A DNA stretch of 5,774 nucleotides from positions 1 to 5,774 of the forward strand of contig PWYO01000179.1 of NCBI GenBank assembly GCA_003567835.1, written 5' to 3'. Under the pieces are notes generated by a model, which did not search any database, was not told the origin of the DNA, and saw only the letters and a list, made by a program, of their open reading frames with translations. A program made the position numbers and the translations under genes. This DNA comes from Actinomycetota bacterium. GTDB lineage: Bacteria > Actinomycetota > Humimicrobiia > Humimicrobiales > Humimicrobiaceae. Below are positions 1-5,127 of this stretch, one piece after another; positions within the stretch are counted from its first letter, which is position 1; every line of letters starts with the position of its first letter.

Positions 1-1
1 A

Positions 2-196
2 AGACAGCGAAAAAGAATCTTATTATCCGGTGATGTTCCCAGCCCGATTCATCCTCCCAGCGGATGCAGGTTTCATCCCCGCTGCCCCCTGGCAGCAGAC
101 ATATGCAAAAGCCAAGAGCCAGAACTGACCGATTATGGAAGCGGCGGTAAAAGGCATTTGGCAGCTTGCTTTTTTGCAGGCAAACCTTTAAGCTAG
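2..196 (+). CDS. Oligopeptide/dipeptide ABC transporter ATP-binding protein, C-terminal end (partial)
   Basis: This frame is open from the window edge and encodes the last 64 residues of a peptide/nickel-type ABC ATPase, ending in TAG at 194-196. It carries the oligo_HPY C-terminal extension: GDVPSPIHPPSGCRFHPRCP at residues 10-29, then ADIC and, near the end, HLAACFF. Four cysteines (22, 28, 35, 56) match the cysteine pattern of OppD/OppF/DppD/DppF tails, which in some family members binds an iron-sulfur cluster. The Walker and signature motifs lie outside the window. The protein would hydrolyse ATP on the cytoplasmic face of an importer for peptides or similar solutes. The solute-binding lipoprotein starts 32 bp downstream on the same strand with no terminator between, so the two are probably cotranscribed. 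OppD cannot be told from OppF on this fragment. Confidence 0.9.
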   Translation, partial: RQRKRILLSGDVPSPIHPPSGCRFHPRCPLAADICKSQEPELTDYGSGGKRHLAACFFAGKPLS

Positions 197-228
197 ACCA
201 TGTTTGCCACCAAAGATATTTAAAGATT

Positions 229-1917
229 ATGAAAAAGTTTATATTGATTATATGTATGATCATGATTTGGTTGTTGTCAACTTCCTGCAGCTATGAAGAC
301 TTGGGTCTTAAGGAAGTTGAGGCTGAAGATATTACGGAGTCCCACAGCCTGGATGATATTTCCAATGAAGATTTTTTCTATAGGCTGAAAAACCAGCAGA
401 GGACACAGAATCCTTTCAATGATCTTCATATACGCAAAGCCATCCTTCATGCTGTAGACAGAGAAAGAATTGTTGAAGAGATCCTGGGACCCTACGGCAG
501 TGTGCTAAACAGCCTGTTTTGCAGTGATTCCCCTTATTATTATCCGGCTTGGGAGCAGTATGATTATGATCTGGACTTGGCCCAGGAATATTTGCAAAGG
601 GCAGGTTATGGGCCCCAGAATCCTTTGTATGTGACCATAGGATTTACGGAAAGAAGCCAGGCCAGAGAAAAGATTGCCAAGATTATTAGAGAGGACTTAA
701 GTCAGATAGGCATTGAAATATGGCTGGAAGACCACAATTCCAAAGATTGGTATTCGTCTGTGCTAAAAACCGGGGATTATGAGATGGGCATCTGGGCCCT
801 TTATAATTTTGACGGTTTGGATCTGGAAAACTACTTTGCATCCTACAAGATTCCCCCCATGGAAACCTCTGAAAACAGGAGCTGCAGCAATTATTATTGG
901 TACAGAAATGATGATGTCGACCAGGTGCTGCAGGATGTCTCTTATACAGAAGATGTTCACCAAAGACAGGCGCATTATACCGATTTGCAGCAAATTTTGG
1001 CAGATGATGCGGTCATCATGCCCCTCTACAGCAGGCTTTATACCATAGCCCACAACCACCAGATTGAAAATATCAGTGTCCACCCTGAAAATGGATGCAT
1101 GCTGGCTGGTTTGGATCAGTGGACGGTTGAATTTGATCTGGAGGATCGGGCCGTGGTAATTGGTTATGAAGAAGAGCCTTTGGTGATCAATCCATTTGTA
1201 AACAGCCCTCTTTTTAACCGGTATCTAAATGGGGTTTTATTTAAAGGGTTGTGGTCGAAGAACATGGAAGGAGCCTATGACAATGTATTGGTCCGTGAAT
1301 ACAGCAGAATCCAGAGCAAGGTGGCAGTCAGTACACCCATGTTTGATGTTACGCTTTTGGATAATATTTACTGGGAAGACGGATCGCCCATTGACAGCGA
1401 GGATGTCTACTACACCTGGCAGGCAGTGATAGGCAATGAAGCTTTGCTTCATCAAAATCCTGCTTATGAAAACATAAAAGATATTGAGATTACCAGTGAT
1501 AAACAGTTTAGGATTATTCTCCATAACAGCATGGATAACTGGAAGGATTTATTCAGCACACTGATTCCCGCAGATGTGTATTTGCAGGATGCTGACAAGA
1601 TCAATCCCTATGAAGACCTCATGGTCTCCAATGGCCCCTATACTATTGCCGGGTGGGTAAAAGGGCAGCATATCTTGCTGGAAAGGAATGAAAACTACAG
1701 GGGCCCAAGGCCGGACATTGAATACCTGCAATTTGCTTTTAACTCGGATACCAATCAGCTCATAAGCGCTTTGAAGGCTGGGGATATCGATGTGTTAAGC
1801 GTTCCTGCGGACTTAAGGCTGCTAGAAGAGATTGAAGAAAATGCCCATCTTGAGCTTATCGTGGAAGAGGGCAATTTATGGGAGCACCTGGCATTTTGCC
1901 TCAAGCCTCTGGATTAA
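229..1917 (+). CDS. Family 5 solute-binding lipoprotein with permuted halves
   Basis: A 562-residue lipoprotein predicted to capture peptides, nickel or a related solute outside the membrane for an ABC importer. The ATG at 229 is preferred over the TTG at 166 because it begins a typical signal peptide: MKK, a hydrophobic stretch, then LLSTSC with lipidation at Cys20. The -3 position is Ser rather than the usual Leu, so the lipobox is slightly atypical. Residues 62-300 match the usual C-terminal half of SBP_bac_5: FNDLHIRKAILHAVDRERIV, YDYDLDLAQEYLQRAGYG, REDLSQIGIEIW, then a terminal Trp segment. Residues 305-562 match the usual N-terminal half: NPF near 321, NGVLFKGLW, YWEDGSPIDSEDVYYTW at 381-397, SNGPYTIAGW near 467-476, ERNENYRGPRPDIEYLQF, LKAGDIDVL, and an end at WEHLAFCLKPLD. 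That end is where a normal protein would continue into the RKAILHAVDR block. No good Shine-Dalgarno precedes the ATG. The family is confident; the permutation is read directly from motif order. Confidence 0.88.
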   Translation: MKKFILIICMIMIWLLSTSCSYEDLGLKEVEAEDITESHSLDDISNEDFFYRLKNQQRTQNPFNDLHIRKAILHAVDRERIVEEILGPYGSVLNSLFCSDSPYYYPAWEQYDYDLDLAQEYLQRAGYGPQNPLYVTIGFTERSQAREKIAKIIREDLSQIGIEIWLEDHNSKDWYSSVLKTGDYEMGIWALYNFDGLDLENYFASYKIPPMETSENRSCSNYYWYRNDDVDQVLQDVSYTEDVHQRQAHYTDLQQILADDAVIMPLYSRLYTIAHNHQIENISVHPENGCMLAGLDQWTVEFDLEDRAVVIGYEEEPLVINPFVNSPLFNRYLNGVLFKGLWSKNMEGAYDNVLVREYSRIQSKVAVSTPMFDVTLLDNIYWEDGSPIDSEDVYYTWQAVIGNEALLHQNPAYENIKDIEITSDKQFRIILHNSMDNWKDLFSTLIPADVYLQDADKINPYEDLMVSNGPYTIAGWVKGQHILLERNENYRGPRPDIEYLQFAFNSDTNQLISALKAGDIDVLSVPADLRLLEEIEENAHLELIVEEGNLWEHLAFCLKPLD

Positions 1918-1930
1918 ACACATGGTTTTA

Positions 1931-1959
1931 TTGACAAGGGTTCATATTATTTTTAGAAT
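1931..1959 (+). promoter_or_regulatory. Promoter of tRNA-Leu
   Basis: TTGACA at 1931-1936 (perfect -35), a 17-bp spacer, and TAGAAT at 1954-1959 (one mismatch to TATAAT). Transcription would begin near 1966, about 11 nt before the mature tRNA 5' end. The promoter starts 13 bp after the stop of the binding-protein gene, so the tRNA is probably transcribed independently of the transporter operon. Confidence 0.85.
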
Positions 1960-1976
1960 AGGATAGATGCATGCGA

Positions 1977-2065
<89 letters not shown>

Positions 2066-2103
2066 TTTTGGGTGCAATAGGGTTTTATATCAGCTACCAT
2101 GGC

Positions 2104-2128
2104 GGACCTTTTAGGGTCCTTTACTTTT
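2104..2128 (+). terminator. Likely intrinsic terminator after tRNA-Leu
   Basis: GGACC (2104-2108), loop TTTTAG, GGTCC (2115-2119), followed by the T-rich tract TTTACTTTT. The 5-bp stem is short but perfect. It lies about 40 nt after the tRNA CCA on the same strand. No U-tract follows it on the other strand. Confidence 0.55.
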
Positions 2129-2130
2129 CT

Positions 2131-2406
2131 GGCCTTCATAGAAACTTTTTGAAAACCATATAAGATGCTTGCCTGAAATAGCAGCAAACAGGGCACTGTT
2201 TTCAATTGACAGAAAACCTGGCTCTGTAGGGTTTTTTTGGGGATATTGCCCCTTTGGCCAGAGGGGGTTATCATCACTGCAAGCCTGCCAACAGAGATGC
2301 ATATTGATATATTTTGGTTGATACTATTGGTAAAAACAATTCCATTTTTGTGAACCCAGCGCCTGCTTGGCAAAATGCCATGTTTAAGGAGAACATAAGA
2401 ACCTGT
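2131..2406. other. Intergenic stretch without a recognisable gene
   Basis: This lies between the tRNA terminator and the 3' end of the minus-strand peptidase gene. No frame on either strand reads like a protein, and the longer ones run through the tRNA or are antisense to the peptidase gene. Two minor structures are visible. One is a weak + strand hairpin (ACAGA 2209-2213 with TCTGT 2223-2227) before a run of seven T at 2232-2238, possibly a second weak terminator. The other is TGGCA-AAA-TGCCA at 2368-2380, without a U-tract on either side. Confidence 0.5.
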
Positions 2407-3573
2407 TTATCCGGCTATCGGATTTTTATAGTGCGGGAAAACGATAAGCCAGTCTTTTCGCTGCTGGGGCATATTGATTTTTCCGGTGATTTTAATCCTA
2501 GGATTATTGCCGGCTGCTTTCTCATCTAATGCTTTTACAAAAGAATTGAAGCGGAGGTCTTGAAACTTCTCGATCTGGCGGCTAAGCACGATATCGGATA
2601 CCGCAAAAGCAATTCCATCGGATTCTGCTATACTGATAGACCGATCAATTTGTATGGCGTTTTGGATTGCAGTTCCGTTACAGCTGCCTATGATGATGGT
2701 GGCATGGGCATAATCCTTGTCTTTAAACACATCATTTAGAAGGGATGCATGATGAGGCTCATATTTTCTATGGTCTATGACGGATTTGCTGAACCAGAGC
2801 TTGCCGTCGGTGTCACCATGAACGCCTATGTCCAAAAAAATTGTATCCTTTTTGGTCGTTTTGGAGAATATTTCTTCAAGCACGGTCATTAAATCATCCT
2901 TGGTGGTAGGATCAAGTATATAGATGTTTTGAGGGTCATGGTTTAGTTTTTCCGACAAAATGATTTTTATCCTGTTTAGGGTACTTATCCCCAAATGAGG
3001 GCCCTGGTCTCCGATGACTGTCCTGGCAAAGACAAAATAAGCTTCACCATTGGAATAATTGAACGGGTAAGGATCGTCCGCAAACTCAAGTCCGTCATTA
3101 TCAATATCTTCAAGGTTATGTGCATGGTTGAAAGGATCAAAATAGAGCAAAAGCTTTCTAAAAAGATGATCTTTGTCACTTAGAAAATCCATGACCTTTT
3201 TTGCATCCGGGCCATAATACCATGCATGTTCATGGAAGGGCATTTGGTGCAAATAGGCCCCAAGCAACTCTTCCTCCCATGGGATTTGGGAAGTGGTGAT
3301 ATCATCATATAATTCTTCCAAAGCAGAAAGACATGCCCCATCCAGCTTTTTTTGGCCAGCAATGTTTGAAAACCATTCTTGCAATGCATCATAGCCCATA
3401 CCTTTTCCTGCGGTCTTGGGACCCGGGCAAACCATTTGGCTGGATGTCTGGGCCATTGTTCCTTGTGGATATGGGTTCTGCTCTAAAGCTAGGTTCGTTT
3501 CGCAGCCGGCAGCAAAAGCGATAATAGAGAAAAGTACCAGAAAAGAGGCTGCTTTCAATAATATCTTTCCCAT
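2407..3573 (-). CDS. Caspase/legumain-like cysteine peptidase lipoprotein
   Basis: A 388-residue protein starting at ATG 3573-3571, with AGGGA 7 nt upstream. A longer frame from 3645 was rejected because MGK followed by a hydrophobic core and FAAGC (lipidated Cys24) is a complete lipoprotein signal, so the protein should be anchored outside the membrane. Residues 155-169 (DIDNDGLEFADDPYP) resemble the Asp-rich calcium loop of thrombospondin-3/dockerin-like segments. A caspase-haemoglobinase fold follows: strand YFVFAR (179-184), NIYILDPTTKDDLMTVLEEI (216-235), DTIFLDIGVHGDTDG (243-257) with candidate catalytic His252, and ATIIIGSCNGTAI (291-303) with candidate Cys298. The region 311-350 (ISIAES...FNSFVKALD) matches the segment after the catalytic Cys in peptidase C13-like proteins. 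The His-Cys spacing of 46 fits legumains and caspases. Substrate and exact family (C13, C14 or C25) are unknown. The gene stands alone on its strand. Confidence 0.75.
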   Translation of the reverse strand: MGKILLKAASFLVLFSIIAFAAGCETNLALEQNPYPQGTMAQTSSQMVCPGPKTAGKGMGYDALQEWFSNIAGQKKLDGACLSALEELYDDITTSQIPWEEELLGAYLHQMPFHEHAWYYGPDAKKVMDFLSDKDHLFRKLLLYFDPFNHAHNLEDIDNDGLEFADDPYPFNYSNGEAYFVFARTVIGDQGPHLGISTLNRIKIILSEKLNHDPQNIYILDPTTKDDLMTVLEEIFSKTTKKDTIFLDIGVHGDTDGKLWFSKSVIDHRKYEPHHASLLNDVFKDKDYAHATIIIGSCNGTAIQNAIQIDRSISIAESDGIAFAVSDIVLSRQIEKFQDLRFNSFVKALDEKAAGNNPRIKITGKINMPQQRKDWLIVFPHYKNPIAG

Positions 3574-3699
3574 GGTCGCATCCCTAAAAAATGTACCTGA
3601 AGCAAAGCTGCCGGATTTAAAGAAAACAGTGCATATAAGGCACAAAACCCATCATTGGAACTGCAGACATTTTGATGGTGGGGCAGTTGCTTCAACTTG

Positions 3700-3728
3700 A
3701 TTATACGTTGCAAACAAGATGATGTACA
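3700..3728 (-). promoter_or_regulatory. Candidate promoter of the peptidase lipoprotein gene
   Basis: On the minus strand, TGTACA (3728-3723; four of six matches to TTGACA), a 17-bp spacer, and a perfect TATAAT (3705-3700). Transcription would start near 3693, leaving a leader of about 120 nt before the ATG at 3573. No riboswitch-like fold was recognised in that leader. Confidence 0.5.
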
Positions 3729-3732
3729 GGGG

Positions 3733-3812
3733 GTCTGGCGCCGGGACATCCCTTCCTTTATACAGGGCAGGGAATGCTTGGGGACGGTATCAGCATATCC
3801 GTTCTTTTGGAC
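3733..3812. repeat. Possible REP-like palindromic intergenic element
   Basis: Three imperfect hairpins occur within 80 bp: GTC-T-GGCGCC-GG-GAC; TCCCT...AGGGA with inner CC/GG pairing; and GGACGG (3782-3787) with CCGTTC (3799-3804), the latter followed by TTTT. The GGGGACGGT core is reminiscent of firmicute REP sequences mobilised by TnpA-REP (Y1) transposases. Only one copy is in the window, so repetitiveness cannot be shown here. Confidence 0.3.
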
Positions 3813-3937
3813 TGATTGTGCTTGAAAAACTTCTTCTTTTGCCTGAATAGGCGCAAAATGAAGGCTAAGGATTGCCCGGGGGCCAGCCATCACCAGTAAA
3901 GCAATTGGTTGGGGTGCTATAGATCTTGAAAATTACA

Positions 3938-3964
3938 CAGACTGTCTATTTTGTCCACAGTCTG
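3938..3964. repeat. Perfect 8-bp inverted repeat
   Basis: CAGACTGT (3938-3945) and ACAGTCTG (3957-3964) are exact reverse complements separated by 11 nt. No U-tract follows on either strand, so a terminator is unlikely. It may be an operator or part of a decayed insertion-sequence end. It lies 24 bp past the stop of the remnant frame at 3988-4209. Confidence 0.5.
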
Positions 3965-3987
3965 CGATTGTATGGTATTTACACATT

Positions 3988-4209
3988 TCAGCAGAGCAAT
4001 GCTGCCAACCTATTATCGTCTAAGCCTTTCACACATATGACATGGCAGTTGCCGGGGATCCTTTTTGCGTCCGCTTTTCTGTAGATGGCATGGGCCATGT
4101 CCTTGATATTGCCCAAGTCTGGATTTGCTTTTGTCCTGAAAAATATTGGAACAGAACGTGCACCATAGATGCTAAAAGCCTTTTTTGCATACCTTTTATT
4201 TTTTGGCCA
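3988..4209 (-). pseudogene. Remnant of an unidentified gene (C-terminal part)
   Basis: A minus-strand frame is open for 73 codons, from just after an in-frame TGA at 4212-4210 to TGA at 3990-3988. It has no start codon near its beginning. The product reads like genuine protein: AFSIYGARSVPIFFRTKANP at residues 11-30, DLGNIKDMAHAIYRKADAKR at 31-50, IPGNCHVICVKGLDDNRLAA at 51-70. A strand-like hydrophobic stretch (CHVICV) and an amphipathic helix (IKDMAHAIYRKADAK) are visible. I do not recognise the family. The lack of a start, the upstream in-frame stop and the AT-rich DNA beyond it suggest a gene end truncated by rearrangement. The overlapping frame at 4235-4029 starts with ATG but becomes compositionally implausible after about 20 residues. 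Confidence 0.4.
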
Positions 4210-4256
4210 TCAAAGTCCAAGTGTTTTTTATGCATGTTTGAAGGGAATCAAAAAGC

Positions 4257-4274
4257 ATTAAAAATATTTTTAAT
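4257..4274. repeat. 18-bp perfect AT palindrome
   Basis: ATTAAAAATATTTTTAAT is its own reverse complement. It lies in AT-rich DNA between the remnant frame and the toxin-antitoxin pair. It could be an operator or a chance product of base composition. Confidence 0.4.
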
Positions 4275-4325
4275 TGTGTTATTATTCAAAATGGTAAGTC
4301 TTCGATACAATAGACAACTATGATT

Positions 4326-4382
4326 AAAAAAGATAAACCGCTTTATGTATAAAAGTTCGTGACCATATTGCTGAGCCAGCAA
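4326..4382 (-). terminator. Weak terminator candidates after the antitoxin gene
   Basis: Just past the antitoxin stop, the minus strand has TTGCTG-GCT-CAGCAA (4382-4368), a perfect 6-bp stem with a 3-nt loop but no U-tract. It is followed by ATAAA-GCGG-TTTAT (4346-4333), a weak stem running into CTTTTTT (4332-4326). Either could end the toxin-antitoxin transcript; neither is a strong intrinsic terminator. Confidence 0.35.
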
Positions 4383-4385
4383 ATT

Positions 4386-4676
4386 TCATTTCAATAATTC
4401 TGAAATCTTAAATACTTCTTTTTTATCAACAAATCTGTCATTGACATACTTATGTAATATGCTTGATATCAATGTCTGATAGGGGATACCTTCGATATTA
4501 GCAATGGATTTTAATTGCTCAAGATCATTATTATTAAGCCTTAGAGTCACAACTCTTTTTTTTGAACTTTTTCCTAGGATTGACTCGATATTTTTCTTTT
4601 TTTCTTCAGAAACTTTTTTATAACCCGCTGCTTCTTTCTCAATAATCTTTTCATCTTTATCTAATTCATATTTCAT
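4386..4676 (-). CDS. CopG/RHH-type antitoxin of a type II toxin-antitoxin pair
   Basis: A 96-residue protein. Residues 1-38 are charged and probably helical (KYELDKDEKIIEKEAAGYKK, then EEKKKNIESIL), the likely toxin-binding part. Residues 41-48 (RVVTLRLN) form the ribbon strand that inserts in the DNA major groove, and 49-61 and 64-80 (GIPYQTLISSILHKYVN) are the two helices of the ribbon-helix-helix fold. The IPYQTLISSILHKYV segment is highly characteristic of CopG-type antitoxins paired with BrnT-like toxins. Expected roles are toxin neutralisation and autorepression. The ATG overlaps the toxin stop (ATGA, 4676-4673). A strong AAGGAGGG lies 6 nt upstream within the last toxin codons, favouring high antitoxin synthesis. 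A 16-residue tail (FVDKKEVFKISELLK) follows the fold. Confidence 0.88.
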   Translation of the reverse strand: MKYELDKDEKIIEKEAAGYKKVSEEKKKNIESILGKSSKKRVVTLRLNNNDLEQLKSIANIEGIPYQTLISSILHKYVNDRFVDKKEVFKISELLK

Positions 4677-4939
4677 TTTAATCCCTCCTTATATATTTTC
4701 TGAAAATACCTACTGGGAAATACTGTTTTTATTATGAGGTTGCTGTCATTATCAATAACAAAAGGTACAACATGTATATAATTTCTATATTCCAGAATGA
4801 AAATTTGTTGTCCTGCCCTTTTTGGATGTTCTAATATATCTAAATATTTTTTATTAATAATGATATCTACGATGTCTTCAATCTCAATATTGCGCTCATA
4901 TCTTAATTTTATAGCCTTGTTTTTATCATAGATTATCAT
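4673..4939 (-). CDS. BrnT-like toxin of a type II toxin-antitoxin pair
   Basis: An 88-residue basic protein and first gene of the pair. Features of BrnT-like (RelE-fold) toxins are the opening YDKNKAIKLRYERNIEIEDI (residues 4-23), where other members have a W/Y-D-x-x-K-x-x-x-N/L-x-x-K/E-R-g-v-s/e-x-E-D pattern, then central strands QQIFILEYRNYIHVVPFV (44-61), and LIIKTVFPSRYFQKIY (68-83), corresponding to the R-I-I-S-A-R end of BrnT. If active it would probably be a ribonuclease that blocks translation; that is inferred from the fold. Start ATG 4939-4937 has no Shine-Dalgarno sequence, and the promoter predicts initiation on its first base. The toxin-before-antitoxin order is that of brnTA. 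Base composition is much more AT-rich than in the genes to the left, suggesting transfer. Confidence 0.82.
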   Translation of the reverse strand: MIIYDKNKAIKLRYERNIEIEDIVDIIINKKYLDILEHPKRAGQQIFILEYRNYIHVVPFVIDNDSNLIIKTVFPSRYFQKIYKEGLK

Positions 4940-4945
4940 AAAATA

Positions 4946-4973
4946 ATTATATGAAATAAATTTATATTGTCAA
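4946..4973 (-). promoter_or_regulatory. Consensus promoter of the toxin-antitoxin operon, leaderless
   Basis: On the minus strand, TTGACA (4973-4968), a 16-bp spacer and TATAAT (4951-4946), both hexamers perfect. Six bases (4945-4940) separate the -10 box from the toxin ATG, so the seventh base, the usual start point, is the A at 4939. The message is therefore predicted to be leaderless. Confidence 0.85.
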
Positions 4974-4992
4974 TATATTAAATTTATATTGT
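4957..4992. repeat. 14-bp direct repeat, candidate antitoxin operator
   Basis: TAAATTTATATTGT occurs at 4957-4970 and again at 4979-4992, exactly 22 bp apart (about two helical turns). Each copy contains the palindrome TAAATTTA, and a near-copy TAAATTTT begins at 4992. The first copy overlaps the -35 box and the spacer, so a bound RHH antitoxin or toxin-antitoxin complex would block the promoter. Confidence 0.7.
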
Positions 4993-5127
4993 AAATTTTG
5001 GGAAATGGAGTCTAGAACCTTTAATAAGGGTCTATTATGAGAATACAAAAATGGTGTTAATTCTATCTAATTCACCTTCTAAAGAATTCGTTTCTTTAAA
5101 ATAAATAGTTCGAAATATGTCCACTAA
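4977..5127. other. AT-rich intergenic DNA, no gene seen
   Basis: Between the toxin promoter and the GntR remnant there is no coding frame. An interrupted hairpin AGAACCTT-TAAT-AAGGGTCT (5014-5033, one mismatch) is present without a U-tract. Composition shifts from very AT-rich to balanced near 5115-5130, a plausible boundary of the inserted toxin-antitoxin block. Confidence 0.4.

Larger units (their letters stand above)
3729..3987. other. Non-coding stretch with hairpins, possible decayed repeat
   Basis: The stretch upstream of the peptidase promoter holds no convincing gene. The 112-codon minus-strand frame over it has an unnatural composition and no start signal. It contains a near-palindrome around GGCGCC (3733-3747), an interrupted hairpin TCCCT/AGGGA (3749-3773), and TTGGGGACGGT at 3779-3789 followed by TTCTTTTGGAC at 3802-3812. 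The last pair resembles the GGGACGG...TTCTTTTGTCC pattern of intergenic repeats seen in many clostridial genomes. Further right is a perfect 8-bp inverted repeat, listed separately. Confidence 0.4.

Noticed and set aside
1..165. A minus-strand open frame running off the left edge (ending ...WEDESGWEHH).
   Set aside because: It is exactly antisense to the clear ABC-ATPase C-terminus on the + strand and has no start codon.
2206..2230. TTGACA at 2206-2211 as a promoter.
   Set aside because: No acceptable -10 element at 15-19 bp (TGTAGG at best) and no gene follows on that strand.
2213..2238. AAAACC...GGTTTT followed by T residues as a firm terminator.
   Set aside because: The stem is AT-dominated with an 11-nt loop; recorded only as a weak possibility because no + strand gene ends just upstream apart from the already terminated tRNA.
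3555..3893. A 112-codon minus-strand frame upstream of the peptidase lipoprotein.
   Set aside because: It overlaps the real signal peptide in another frame, lies over hairpins and the promoter, and reads as low-quality protein. It is better explained as repeat DNA.
4042..4323. A 93-codon + strand frame with many Cys, Phe and Trp.
   Set aside because: It is antisense to the more protein-like minus-strand remnant and runs into AT-rich intergenic DNA; no start signal.
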